Positions 42,331 through 54,521 of a stretch of 64,000 nt of DNA are shown here, in pieces; the first letter of the stretch is position 1; every line of letters begins with the position of its first letter. The translations under genes were made by a program, and so were the position numbers. Below the pieces are notes generated by a model that saw only the letters and a program-made list of their open reading frames with translations, ran no database searches and was not told the origin of the DNA. This DNA comes from Canna indica (Eukaryota; Streptophyta; Magnoliopsida; Zingiberales; Cannaceae): positions 70,371,501 to 70,435,500 of the forward strand of contig CP136890.1 of assembly GCA_034359265.1 (NCBI GenBank). Direction: 5' to 3'.

Positions 42331-44250
42331 GTCTGAGCCCTTTATAGCTGTTGAAACTATCTGATATTTCATCATTCATTTTACAATAGAAATTGACTCC
42401 CTCAATACATCCTCTGATCCATTTTACAAACCTGTCAGGGAACCCCATGTTCTTCATTTTCTGAATTATTAGAACCCAACTGGCTCTGTCATAGGTCTTT
42501 TCCAGATCTGCTTTTATTATAAAGTATGGCTTTGATGACTTGGATTTGTTTATACTTTGCACTATTTCAACCACCAGAAAAATGTTATCTTGTATTTGTC
42601 TTTTTGGCAGGAAAGCACCTTGTTCTTCACTTATCAGGCCATTCAAAGTCTCTCTCATTCTATTAACCAGAATTTTTGTCACAATCTTATATATCACGTT
42701 ACATAGAGCTATTGGCCTGAAATCTGTAACCAAGCATGCATTTTCTTTTTTTGATATCATTATAAGTAATGTCTCTCTCCATCCTGGGTTCAAATTTCCT
42801 GTACTGAAGAATTCCTTTATTTCAAAGGCCACCTCCTTCTTGATAGTGTTCCAATTCACAATATAGAACTCTAATATAAAGCCATCTATTCCAGGACTTT
42901 TACCCCTTCCCAGTGAATTAGCAGCTAACCAAATTTCCTGTTTAGTAATTTCTTCAATTAGTAGGTTGCAATCTTCATTAATTACTAATGCACTTCCATT
43001 CTAAATCTCTCAACTTGTTCAGCTCTGTAATAGAAGTTTCTGATCTTTCCCACTGTCTTTCACACCACAAAGCCATCTGTTTTACCATCTCTTTATTGTT
43101 AGTATAGTCTTTGTTATCCATCACTAACTTTTCTATGTTGTTTTTCACCCTACTTCTTTTGACTGAATTGTGAAAGTACTTTGTGTTTTTGTCACCACCT
43201 TCGATCCAATTTTTTCTGGACTTGGACCACTATTTGATTTGAACCTGTCTACTTAGTGCAGTGACTTTGTTTGCAACACTTTTGAGGTTTAATTCCTCTT
43301 GTTCAGATAAATTGAAAAGAGCTTCCCTCATTTCTAAGTTTTCTAACTCCTTGCTAACTTCATCCAATCTCCTTTCCAGATTACCAATTTTCTCTTTATC
43401 CCATTTTTTGAGAACACCTTTCAATCTCCCTAATTTTTCATTTAACTTTTTAGTCCCAGAGTTATCAGACTCCCAACATTCTTTGATTATCTGTGTAACT
43501 TCTGGGTACTCAAACTAGTAGTGCTAAAAAATGAAAGACTTTTTGTATCTATTTTTATGTCTGAAGTTTTTCCAGTGCACCACTATTGGCCTATAATCAT
43601 AGTTGATCATTTGCAAATGTTCTGTCTTTATCTTCAGGTTTCAATACATCCACTTTGTATTGTAAACGGTCCTATCTTTTTTCATTGTTTCTACTACATT
43701 CTCATCAGTTTTCATCTCCACTTCTTCTGTAGTATTGAATACCATGTTTTGTACATCAGTTCCTTTGGATAATATTTCTATTTCCATTGAATGAGCTGGT
43801 CTCTCTTTTTCTTTTTTTCTTTCCTACATCTGTCTTGATACTACTATGTGATTGTGATTCCACCCATTCCCCTTTCAGCTTTTGTTTCGGTATCATGGTT
43901 AGACTACCATTTCTCCACTCTATTTTCTCTTATACATGCTTTTCAACTTCAAAATTGTTGATATCATTGCTCTTTGAGATTGCCTTCATGATACATTTTT
44001 TAACTTCACTATCATTATACTTGCTGATTTCTCCTTGTTTATTTGCTCTTTCCTCCTCCTCCCTAAATGTAGGGTTATTCATCACCTTGAAAGCATTGTT
44101 TAAATCTCAATTCTTTGAGTATTGTTTCTCATTCCTCTTCTATTTCTTTTTTGAACCTGGACCCAAGGTCCCAGTAAAATTTCTTCAGCATCTGTCACAT
44201 CTTTTTTACTCATATCCTCCTTGCCTGTTTCAGACTTTTCTTTTATGTCT

Positions 44251-44985
44251 TTAATTACAAACATTTTTTTTGTGCCCTATTTTGCCACAATTATAACATA
44301 AATTTGGCAGATTTTCATAAGCTATAGACTGAAAAAAGCTTCCTTCTCTAGTGTCTACCCACACTTCTTGTTCAACAGGTTTGTTTATATCTAGTAGAAC
44401 ACAGACTCTAGCAAATTTTGCCTTGTCACCTGATAATGTGTAATTATCAATTCTTAAGTTCACAAGGCAGTCCTGGAAGTTGTATCCCGACAGGGACAAC
44501 ACTAATTTCTTCTTTCATAGGCTGAAAGTTCATACGCCAAGGAATAATAGAAAGAGCCAGCCCCCTAAGGAACCATGGTCCTCCCGAAATCACATTCATG
44601 TAATCCTCATCATTTTCAAACTTAAACACAAAGAATCTAGCAACTAAATCAATTATGCGGCAGCATGCTTTCAATTTCCAAATTTTAGGTAAAGGATTTC
44701 TTACCATTTCCAGCGGTGGCATTTTTCCAAAAAATTTGTCATACAAAACCAAACTGCAATCTACCTTTGCAATCTCCAGATCTTCATCCGCAATTCTCAC
44801 TCTTCCTCCCGTATTTGATCAATCTTCTTTATTTTCTTCTTTAGGTCTTCTGAGAATCTCCAATCCCCTTCCTTATTCGTTCTCCGAAAAAGTCCAGCCC
44901 ATGAAGCAGGCTCTCTGATTTCTTCAGATTACGACTGTTTCATTCTGGTTTCTTTCATCTGGTTGATCTCAAGCTTCTCTGACAC
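44251..44985 (-). pseudogene. LINE C ORF1 remnant: DUF4283 and zinc knuckle
   Basis: DUF4283-like block (44800-44500, RIIDLVARFFVFKF, GGPWFLRG) in one frame and the zinc knuckle LCYNCGKIGHKKNVC (44295-44255) in another. The N terminus lies beyond the solo LTR, at 47968-47811 (MSEKRTILSSSWRRVSIPKK). ORF1 binds the element RNA. Confidence 0.82.
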
Positions 44986-47810
44986 TATAATATCCTAGAT
45001 ATTTAATTTTATTATTTTTCCTCTTATGTTGTGTTTGCCAGTCTAGCAGACTAGTTCGTGGTTGAGCCGAGTCGACTCATGGTCTGGTGCGAGCTAGCGA
45101 GCTCGGGTAAGTAGGATATGAAATTTATGAATTTAGGCTTGAGTAGTTTAAAATATTTAATTTGATATTGTGTGTGCATAATTATTAATTATGTTCATGT
45201 GGGTGTATTTAATTAATTACTTTTGTATTAGAATAAGTTTAATTAAGTTAATTTAAGTTAGCGGATTTGGGTTCGATTTAAGGTGGATGCAGGTTGAATA
45301 AAGGTTAGAGGGGTTAGGGTTGAGGAGGGAGTATAAAATCCTCTCTCATTGGCTTGTGGCTCCTATTTTTAGAGCCACCCAAAATTTTAGAGAAGAGGAG
45401 CCAGCCGCCAGCCATAGCCGAGCCGCCACCTGGAGCTTTACCTTCTCCTCTCTTCTTCTTCATTCCCTTTGGAGCCGAGCCAAGAGGAGCCACCCTTTCT
45501 CTTCCCCCTTGGAGCCGCCGCCACCCATAGCCGAGCCGCCACCTGAAGCTTTCCCTTCTCCTCTCTTCTTCTTCATTCCCTTTGGAGCCGAGCCAAGAGG
45601 AGCCGACCGAAGCCCATCCCTCTCTCTTTTCCTCTCTCTCTCTCCTCAAGCCGGCGGCTTGAGGTGAGCCGCCGTCTGTTCTTCCTCTTCTTGGGTTGAG
45701 CTGCCGAGTTTCTTGAAGCCAATTCGAGGGCCGTTGTCTGGGGTTCTCTTCTAATCATCTTTTCAAGTCTAGGTGAGTGGTTTCTTCAAAGCCGTTCTTG
45801 GCGGCTCGACGTTTATGTTTTGTTCTTGATTTGTTTTTTTGAGCTCTTGTCGTGTTTCTTAGAATTTGTGCTTGAGGAGACCCAAACCTCTCCCCTATGG
45901 GGTTCGGCAGCCCTAGGGTAAACCTAGGGGTGCTCGACCAAAGGGGAAATCGGGGTCGGCCTCAAGGTGTTCGATGAAAAGCCCGAATGAGCCTTCTTGT
46001 CCCTTGATATGCAAGTTTTGATCTTTCTATCTAAATTGAGTTCTTGGTTGTGGATTGTATGCTTAGAATTAAATCTGTGATTTTTGAGTAGAAATCATGT
46101 TTAGGATCAAGATCTTATAAATTTATGACATGAGGATTCTTGAGAAGTGGGATTTTTTATCTTGGTTTTGTTTCTTGATTTAAGCAAGGTAGATTCTTTT
46201 TAATCTTGATTAAAAAGCATGAATTCTATGAATTAAATCTTGAGATTAGTATTTTGTCTTAATGATAATTTAGCAGTTAATTTCTGTTAATTTTCGGATT
46301 TAATTTCATAATATGCTGAAATTGTATGTTGAGATGATGAATCTGTGCTGATTTTAGATTATTTTCTGTGATGTGTGTATTTTTGTGAATATAGTGATGT
46401 AACCTATCGTTTCGACCAAAAAATATAGTTTGAAAACAAAAGACACACTTTGGAGACTAGATTCGAGTTAGATCATCAGTACAATGCAGAACAATAAGCT
46501 AAAACAAAACTCTAATCTTGATGATTTAAATTTTAATTATATAATTAAAATTAGGTTAAGTGTGAGCATAATCTGTTATGAACCAAGTTATAAAGTATGC
46601 ATGAAATAAAATCACACGGGTTCATGACATTACGGGTCTATGAGATGTGGTCGAGTTTTAGGAGATGGGGTCGGGTTTTGGAGTGTTGAGACACTTTCCA
46701 ATAGGATCACCCTAAGACACCGTAAGAGAGTCATGACTTAATTCATGGTGCGTCATATCTTTATGAATGACGGAGAGGCTCGTAGAGGAGCCGGATTGCA
46801 AGCTAAGCTCGGGAGATTGGATGGCAAATTTTCAACCTGCAGAATCAGTTCGAAAGGCTTTTCCCGATTGTTTTAGTTTAGCCTCGTGGGATAAGTTCAG
46901 AGGGCCTACTCGATTATCCCCAAGGTGGTGTTAAGGAATAAGTTCTGAGGGTCTTTCCCGATTATTCCTGTGATATCTTTTAGGAGTAAGTTCGAAGGGT
47001 CTATCCCGATTACTCCTATGATATCTTGAAGTGGCAAGTTCGGATGGACGAATTCCGATTATCCATACGCGTCTCGTCGAGCAAGTTCGAAGGGCCTTTC
47101 CCGATTGCTCCAGAGTTTCTGAATACTAGGATAAGTTCGGAGGACCTTCCCGATTATCCTAGTATATGTTGTTGCCTTAGGGCATGGTAGACTTAGGCCT
47201 GTTGTTCTTCATCGTGTGGGTGTTGGCTGCCTTCAGCCAGGTAGTGGCCAGTTGGCCTGTTAGCTAGTCAGACCTTCGTGACTTTACCTCATGTAGAGAT
47301 AGATGTTATTCTTGTTTATTTCTGTGTTGTTTATTTGTCGGGTTTGGTAGAACCGCTCACTTAATTCTTTGAACTCACCCATTCTCGTTTGATTTCTGTT
47401 TTACAAAGCCAGAGCGGTGAGGTGGGTTGGAGCACTTGGCGTTGTTGGAGGGCAGAGGAGCCGCATGATTTCATAGCAGTCCCAGTTAGGGGTTGTACGT
47501 AGTCGAGTCTTTTAGTAGTAGTCATACACTTATATTAGTTTGATTTGGAGTTATAGCCCTGAGGGCATTTTTGTCATTTATTTCAAACGTTATTGTATCT
47601 GAACTTTTGAATTGTTGAACTTCAAATATTATTTTCGCACTTTTCGTTTCATTTGAGCTACTTGAAATAAACTATGTTTTGGTTGAAATAAATTTTGTTA
47701 TTTTTTTTTCGCCATATTTATTTATTGAGTTGGCATGTGCATGATTTAGACTGCGAGGTATAGACACGTATACCCTGGCCAATCACGTGACCCTGAGTTG
47801 GGGCGTGACA
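44986..47810 (+). mobile_element. Solo LTR, family 1, copy 3 (2.83 kb)
   Basis: TATAATATCC (first G mutated) to GGGGCGTGACA. The flanks GACAC and AGCAC agree at three of five positions, so the duplication has decayed or the ends are slightly off. TATAAAA at 45332-45338. 46843-47165 has the AAGTTCGxAGGG/CCCGATT unit array. Inserted in LINE C ORF1. Confidence 0.92.
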
Positions 47811-48122
47811 AGCACATCCCTTGATCCGAGTCCTGATCTTTCCTCCTCAGTAGCCATTGAATCAAGCACATTATTATTCAAACCCCTTGATCCCACTGGA
47901 TTTGGAGGTTTTTTTGGGATCGAAACTCTTCGCCAGGAAGACGACAATATCGTCCTTTTTTCGCTCATGCCACGTCACTACTAACTCAAGGCCTTGATAA
48001 AAGTATTCCAATTAAGTATTAATTTCTTTGTGAATTATTTAAATTGGCCCGTATGAACACAAAGATTCGGTATAATTCTTGAGGTAGATCGTTTGTTCTT
48101 TGGCATTAATCAAGATGATTGA

Positions 48123-48901
48123 TGTTAGGAAGAAATTGGGTCTTCCTACAAGGATCCAAAAATCCAAACGCCAAAAGGAAAAATATCAAAATGAGTAAAT
48201 CCAAAAATAATACAAAGAACACTAAATTTACGTGGTTCAGCCCGGCGGGTACCGGGCCTACTCCACGGGGAGAAGAGAGCACTTGATTTTATTAAAATGA
48301 GGAGAAAACACGGTCAATACAAGAGCGGAATACAATTGATTAATAAACTGTAAAGAAAAATACTACCTGTTCTCGGATATTTTTATGCACCCCGAAATCT
48401 GGATTCCTGCTTCTGCTTGAAAACTGTGGATGCGGCGTCCTTGATCTTCTTGCTTCTGCCTAAGACGGTGTGAAGAGGAAGAGAGCCACTGGAAAGGAAT
48501 CCTGCCTGAGAAATGGAATAGACGAGAGGCTCTGAAAATTATTGGGATGATATCCTTATTTGGAACTGCATATTAGACCCCTATTTATAATAGAGGAGAA
48601 GAGACGATTTATGCCTGATTTATTGGAGAAAAAATCTCCATAAAATTTGCTGCTCCATCTGATTTAATCGGATGATTACTATAATTTCTTTTACCAAGTA
48701 ATTGGAGCGGTGAATAAGCTTTTGGCTGAAAATAGTCAAAAATAGATCGAGTTCCATGCAAGGAACTGATCAAAATTGGCGGCTGGAGGGATGTTCGGCC
48801 CGTCTGGGTCGGGCCGAGCCCAAAATAGATGCTGCTTCTTTTTTTTTCTCTCTCTCTCTTGGTCCATTTCATATTGGATTTAAAATGAATCAATTCTCAC
48901 A
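48123..48901. mobile_element. Solo LTR, third family (779 bp)
   Basis: TGTTAGGAAGAAATTGGG to AATTCTCACA with a perfect ATTGA duplication (48118-48122 and 48902-48906). Contains GTGGTTCAGCCCGGCGGG and CCTACTCCACGGGG, phrases common in plant Copia LTRs; on that basis the true strand is probably minus. No internal domain. Confidence 0.9.
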
Positions 48902-48906
48902 ATTGA

Positions 48907-49713
48907 CATTTTAAAATGTTGAAGTACTATCAAAGCTCAGCACCATTAATCAATTAGTTAGCATCCAACCACTGATCAATAATTTAATAAACCAAGTTAT
49001 TTTTTGAGCAAGACTATGAGCTCACCTCAGACAGCTTTGCATAAATAATATATGAAGCTCTGTCACAAGCCCTTGTGATCCTAAAATCCGGATACTGGGA
49101 GGGGAAATTTTTAAATCTGGATTTAAAAATTCAAAATTCTTAAATTTTAAATCTAAATGTTTGGATTTTCATTTTACCCCAGTCAAAGTTTCTAAGTTGT
49201 CAAAATTTTGATCAAAAATTTTAAATATATATAATAAAAAATTAGAAAAACAATTTAAAATTTATGGAATATTATTCTGATCAACTTTGCAGGCCACAGA
49301 GAGATAGGGAGAGAACATTAATTAGGATTAGTATTGCATAATTGGATTATTTTTTATATATTAAAAATAAAAAGTTATAATATATGATCTTATTAAAATT
49401 TGAACCTTAAATTTTTTAGGAAATAGATATTGCCCTAGCACAGTTGGCTATTGCATTGGATTACTTGATGATGATGATGTACGTCATTAATTAATTATGA
49501 TCAATATTGAGTTGGACTAATTGGTGACTTGGGATTAATTAGTGGGGACAATTCTTCAAACGTCAACGTTAATAGCATTCTAGTGCAGTAGTGCTTGGGG
49601 AAGGTTTATAAAGACCATTGGAGGGGTGATGGTGACGGTGATGGGCGACAATTACAAGTGCAGATAAGATTTATGGGGTCATAAATCCCAAATCACGTTA
49701 CACGTTACACATA
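48907..49713. other. AT-rich intergenic DNA, no gene seen
   Basis: No coding or structural feature beyond simple AT-rich sequence and a GAT trinucleotide run near 49470. Confidence 0.6.
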
Positions 49714-49721
49714 CGGAGGAG

Positions 49722-50133
49722 TAGGGGTGTTCACGGGTCGGGTCGGGTCGGGTCGGGTTTAGGGGAAAAATCGACCCGACCCGACCAAATGTAATCGGGT
49801 CGGGTCGGGTCGGGTAGTCGGGTTTACCCGTTTAGGGAAAAAAATAATTTTTTAATAATAATTTTTATTTTTTAAAAAAATAATAAAAAATAAATATTTT
49901 TAAATATAAATATTTTAAAAATAATTAAAAATTATAAAAAAATCGGGTAATCGGGTCGGGTCTCAGGTCATCGGGTTTTAAAGATTGAAACCCGGACCCG
50001 ACCCGATTATAATCGGGTTTCAAAAATTTGAACCCGACCCGACCCGATTACCCGACCCGACCCGACCCAATTGGTTCGGGTCGGGTCGGGTTCTCGGGTT
50101 CATCGGGTCGGGTTTGACCCATGAACAGCCCTA
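49722..50133. mobile_element. hAT-like MITE rich in CGGGT (412 bp)
   Basis: Inverted ends TAGGGGTGTTCA and TGAACAGCCCTA, with a perfect 8-bp duplication CGGAGGAG (49714-49721 and 50134-50141), diagnostic of hAT elements. The body consists of CGGGT/ACCCG pentamer runs on each side of an AT-rich centre, forming a large imperfect fold-back. Confidence 0.93.
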
Positions 50134-50959
50134 CGGAGGAGAAAAATGAGAGCTAATTAGCAGAAAATATGTCTGCGTTAATAAATTAATAATTTTCAAA
50201 ACAAAACTATTTTTTTTTCAAAATCAACCCCTACTTTCATTTTTGTTGCTTTTATTCAGAATAAAAAAAATATAACATTTTGAAAACTAAATAAAATCCA
50301 CTGTTGATCCCTGGAATTGATCAAAGTACAACTTCTAAATCCAATTTTGTCCAAATAATTAAAAATGTTTCTTATCAAATACAAGAAAAAAATGACGAGA
50401 TTAACCAAACTTAATTGAAAAAGAACGTCGATTAAGAAACCTCAATATTTTTTAATTTAAAAGGAGACAAAAAAATACAAATATTGAGGTCTACCCGATG
50501 TAAGCATGCTAAATAATTTAATCAAATATCAATTCAACATTTGATTTGAGTTTAATTTTAAAAATTAATTTGATTGATAACCACTCCAAATCAAATAAAA
50601 TATTTTAAATACAACTGAAATCAATGAAACCGAGAACTACTATTCTAAATTTACCCTCCCGTTCTGACTCTAGTGCAGATCTAAGTCGGAAAAATGTATA
50701 AAAATATTTCTAACTTTTTCTCATCCATAATAAAATATTATTAAGATTTTTTTTGATAAAAAATATTGTTTACGTTATTAAATTGAATACAAAAATAACA
50801 TTATAGATAAACGATATTAATAAATGGATAACAGAACTAACATGACCGATGATATGGACACATGGCGTGCATGCATACCAATATATTTTCTCACGGTACT
50901 AAAATACTCATAATATTTTCTTACAGGTACTAAAATAATCATGACGTTTTCCCACGGGT

Positions 50960-51180
50960 ATACGAATTGACGGTTTCGATTTTTGTTTTCTAAATTTTTC
51001 AATTTTTAATTTCGATTTCGATTTCAATTAGCTTCATTATCCCTCCATTTATAAAAACTAAAATCGAAATCGAAAACTGAAAATTTAGAAAATTAAAATT
51101 AAAATCGAAATCGACAGATCGATTAGCCGAAAAAATCGATTAGATTTTTGATCGGTTGTTCGGTTAATCGAATTTTTGAT
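50960..51180. repeat. AT-rich inverted repeat with CGATTTCGATTT units
   Basis: Left CGGTTTCGATTTTTG...TTTCGATTTCGAT and right ATCGAAATCGAAAAC...AAATCGAAATCGA form a fold-back with a spacer of about 35 bases. Probably a MITE remnant; ends not defined. Confidence 0.6.
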
Positions 51181-51288
51181 TTTTTTACTGATGCCTATGT
51201 TGTTTCTTACGTGTTACTTGAGTGGCAAGTTGCTCTTTGTATGTGTGTCACGTGTAAAGTCAACATCCTAGTTAGTATCTACGACATC

Positions 51289-51564
51289 CACTACAAAAAA
51301 ATAGGGTATCACCAACGGATTAAATCCATTTGTAATAGTCAAAAATTTGTTGATAATAGTCAAAAATCCGTTGGTAATATTAATACCAACATATTTTCAA
51401 TGGTAAAATTCGTTGGACCTGCTAGGTATTACCAACGAATATTAGAATTGACCATTGGTATGACCAACGGATAAAGATATATTTGTTGGTAATTTTATTA
51501 GTAATACCAATAAAATTAGTTTGTTGATAATTATTTATTGATGAAAGTCTATTTTCTTGTAGTG
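51289..51564. mobile_element. CACTA-type MITE (276 bp)
   Basis: Starts CACTACAAAAAAATAGGG, ends TATTTTCTTGTAGTG, with a 3-bp ATC duplication on both sides (51286-51288 and 51565-51567). Interior carries ACCAACGGAT/ATTxGTTGGTAAT subterminal motifs in both orientations. Non-coding. Confidence 0.93.
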
Positions 51565-52559
51565 ATCTCTGTTAAGTCTTATTTAACCTAAGTTAGTTTG
51601 GGTGTTATTTTATATTATTTTTAATAATCTTAGGTGTATTTTAGCTCTAAAATAAATATTATGAATATTTTAGTACTCGTGAAAAAATATTACGAACATT
51701 TTAGTACTCGTGAGAAAACGTCTTGATTTACATGAGTGCCACATGTTCACATTATCAGTCTAATCATCAGTCACGTCAATTTCGTTATTATCTGAATAAC
51801 GTCGTTTAATGTAAGATCATTTTTTTAATCCAATCTTATAAAATAAGGTGTTTTTTTTATTTAAAAAAAATTAAGAATATTTTAATTCTCACGAGGTTTT
51901 GTATTTTTTTTTCCATTTAAATTTAAAAAACAAAAGGAGCGCAATCAGTGCTGTCATAATTCATTTAAATTATTGGATGCACGTTGTCCACTAGCATCTA
52001 CTCAGGAAATTTCCTGGTAGTTTCCTACCTAACGTAATGTGGAAAATAAGATATTCGATGAGGCCGACACGCCACCACGCTCTGCTCTTCTATTGTATAA
52101 ATATAGCAGCTTATAGATTGATGAAGAGAAGGTCGCAAAACTTAAAATGTCGAGCTTCGTTCGCTATCACACACTTTTGTCATTCGAGCGACGAGGAATT
52201 CAACCAAAAACTTGTAGGGGAAGAACTCTTTTATTGCTTCCTTGTATCACGTGCATAACACGCGCAACACTCGTGGACTTCCTAATGCCATGTAGAGCTG
52301 CGAAAATAAAATAATTGGTTAGTTAGCAAGTTACATAAATATCAACAAATGAGATAAAATGGGATCGAAAGCGTGCTAAAAAGGGTATGCTAGTGGCTTC
52401 GACTGAATAACAACGTAAGTCGTCCGCCACCTCCCGCTTCGCACGCTCAATTAATCAATAAGCCAATAAAACTGAGTTCGAGTAGGGATTTATTTTCTCT
52501 TTGCCCAAAACTTCGCCAACAAGGAACCACTCCCCTGCAACGCGGCCGAGGCTTTTCCA

Positions 52560-52566
52560 TATTTAT
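52560..52566 (+). promoter_or_regulatory. Candidate TATA box of the host gene
   Basis: TATTTAT about 45 bases before a CT-repeat leader (52612-52635) and about 90 bases before a good splice donor. Confidence 0.35.
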
Positions 52567-52658
52567 CGTCCCCAAATCGCGGCTGCTGCCCTCTCCCTCC
52601 GCTCCTTGTAATACTCTCTCTCTCTCTCTCTCTCTGAGGTTTCGCTAACTTCCACCAG

Positions 52659-53475
52659 GTAAATAGCTTCCGGCGAAGCTCCGCCGACAGCGAATCCAGG
52701 AATCGAGATCAAGCAAAGCGGAAAAGGGGCGATCTCTGAAACTCCTCGTTGTCCGACGGATCTGAAACAAGAGTTTAAAGCAAGCCTGTCAGTCCGTCTC
52801 CGTCAATCGAGCGTAGTAAACAGGCCCCTCGGTTGCCTCCTATCTCAATTTCCCCTTTATTTCGACTTATTTATTTATTTATTTATTTGTCCATATTTTC
52901 TTCTTCATTCGTCGAAGGATAAAGATGAAAAAAGAAAATTGAAGCGAATAATTATGCCGCTTGCTTCGTCGATAAGGAACATGAGGCATGAAGCCATGAA
53001 GTGTCCGCCACTTTTCCATAAATTCCGTGTGCAGGCGGCGCACGAAACACGCGGCGGACTTTGTTATGTTAGGTCAGCAATTCCAGCTGCCGGCCAAATC
53101 GGTGGTTGAATACTTGAATCTGCTGTCTTCTGTCTTATTTTTCACCGAATCCCGAAGTCATGCTTTTTAGGTGAACATTAGCTGTCTGGTACGAATCACT
53201 GACGGACGCCTTCATTTAACCTGACGTGACGGCAGGGATATTTGGAAAAAAAAATTCCTAGGTGGAAAATTCATAAAAGAAGACGATTTTTAAGGCAACT
53301 TGTAAGATGTTACCATCAATTAAAGCCGCTTATAAAACATTCGCGTTGAGCACTCCGCTCCGCTCTCATCTTCACGAATACGTGGGACCCCTTCTGGTGA
53401 GCTCGCCGTGAAATTTGCCTCGGCCAAGTGAATGAGGCGAAGGAGAATGCTAATATTAATTATATGGTTTCCCAG
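52659..53475 (+). other. Probable 5' UTR intron of the host gene
   Basis: Donor CCACCAG/GTAAAT (GT at 52659-52660) and acceptor GGTTTCCCAG (AG at 53474-53475), 19 bases before the start codon. Length about 817 bp, T-rich interior. Inferred from splice consensus only. Confidence 0.4.
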
Positions 53476-53494
53476 GTAGCTATAGTTGAGCTTC

Positions 53495-53887
53495 ATGGAT
53501 CATAGGCGAGATGAAAAAGACTGGCTCAGCGCCCTCGGCTTCGCCTTTCTGACTTACAACTCGGCCACCGCCGTGTATCGCTCCATCAACGAACCCTCGG
53601 CCGTCGCCTTCGTGGTAATCGCCTACTTGGACCTCGTTCTGCTGTTTTGGTGCCTTCGCAGGTTTGAGACGTCGAGCGAGAGCAACAGGGGTAAGTACAA
53701 GGCCGCCGTGTGGTCGCTTGCGACGTTGCTCACTGCGATGTTCTCACACAAGGTGGCAGCGATCATGCCGTGGCCGGTGGCCCTCATCGTCTACGGCATG
53801 ACCGTCGTCACGGCTGGCGGTGGCTTCTGGGCGTTCTTCGTTTACCGGGAGCCACCGCCAGCCGACAGTAAGACTTCGTCAAATTAG
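53495..53887 (+). CDS. Small four-helix membrane protein, DUF6490-like
   Basis: 130 codons, ATG at 53495 (no earlier in-frame ATG), TAG at 53885-53887. The sequence is hydrophobic in four blocks: about residues 11-29 (LSALGFAFLTYNSATAVY), 38-54, 72-90 and 96-115, with a polar loop FETSSESNRGK between the second and third and a hydrophilic, Pro/Ser-rich C terminus. The pattern and motifs (FAFLTYNSATAVYRS, FSHKVAAIMP) recall the plant-specific DUF6490 family of small membrane proteins of unknown function. Third codon positions are GC-rich, unlike all surrounding DNA. No stop or shift, so this is the only host gene here that looks functional. Confidence 0.72.
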   Translation: MDHRRDEKDWLSALGFAFLTYNSATAVYRSINEPSAVAFVVIAYLDLVLLFWCLRRFETSSESNRGKYKAAVWSLATLLTAMFSHKVAAIMPWPVALIVYGMTVVTAGGGFWAFFVYREPPPADSKTSSN

Positions 53888-54157
53888 GAAATGGAATATG
53901 GTGAAAAAATATATTACCCTAAAATATGAGTGACGGTAAGCCAAGCAATATAAGTAGACATGTATGTGTTTATCTTGACATGTTAGGTGATTCCATCCGA
54001 TACTTCTATTGAGTCTTGACGCGGTCAAACTTTTCTTGATTTCGCAGCTGCAACAATCATCATATCTAGATCGTGTTGTATGTTTGTGTTTCGCTTGTAT
54101 CTCCAGTGCTTTCAATATTAAGTACGTATTGTAAGTTTGTAACAAACTATCAGAATG

Positions 54158-54160
<3 letters not shown>

Positions 54161-54196
<36 letters not shown>
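54161..54196 (+). repeat. (AT)n microsatellite
   Basis: 18 AT units after the host gene. 53888-54521 otherwise shows no gene. Confidence 0.95.
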
Positions 54197-54198
<2 letters not shown>

Positions 54199-54521
54199 CA
54201 TTTTTGAGTATTATTAAATTTGTGAAAAATGTTCATGTAAGATTACAGTAATTGATCGTTTTTTCTTTTCTTGCTAGCGTATGGAAGGCTTTGATGCATC
54301 GAACTGTACTAAACTTGTTTGATTTTTTTTTATCACCTTGTAATTTGAAAGTTGAAACTTGGCAGCAAAAATGGGTTCCACGGGAGCACACTGAAGGTAA
54401 GAAATTCAACATCGTAAGGCAATAAGCAAAAATAAGTGGAGAAAAGATGATTAGAACACATACAAGAAACAAAGGATTTTATGTGATAACAAGGATAGGA
54501 ATATTTTTTGACCTCAAAAAA

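Larger units (their letters stand above)
38069..43510 (-). pseudogene. LINE C ORF2 remnant: endonuclease linker, RT, zf-RVT, RNase H
   Basis: Right to left: linker (43424-43230), RT (42859-42340, FRPIALCNVIYKIVTKIL, KADLEKTYDRASW, FNSYKGL), then after the insertions GDLLSP and the RT continuation with LCYADDI (40605-40321; the Y/F-A-D-D box) and the thumb region. Next a long open zf-RVT segment (39649-38930, CYICKEEEDDMKHIFIQC), an RNase H with TVFSDCSRVVKIL, and a polar C terminus to 38069. The RT is split between its RQ and GD residues by the solo LTR. Confidence 0.88.
38021..47995 (-). mobile_element. LINE C, full-length non-LTR retrotransposon with nested insertions
   Basis: Flanked by a perfect 19-bp target duplication beginning GATAAAAGTATTCC (38002-38020 and 47996-48014), with a T run at its left end (poly(A) of the minus-strand element). 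Removing a family 2 solo LTR, a SINE and a family 1 solo LTR leaves about 5.4 kb, the normal size of a complete plant LINE. Both ORFs are broken by stops and by the insertions. Confidence 0.95.

Noticed and set aside
49430..49470. CTAGCACAGTTGGCTATTGC resembling a SINE or tRNA A box
   Set aside because: No B box at the right distance, no tail and no target duplication; too short to call.
52037..52258. Short frame near a TATAAATA at 52096 that might be a small gene
   Set aside because: No start in good context, no recognisable product, and rest of the region is unstructured.
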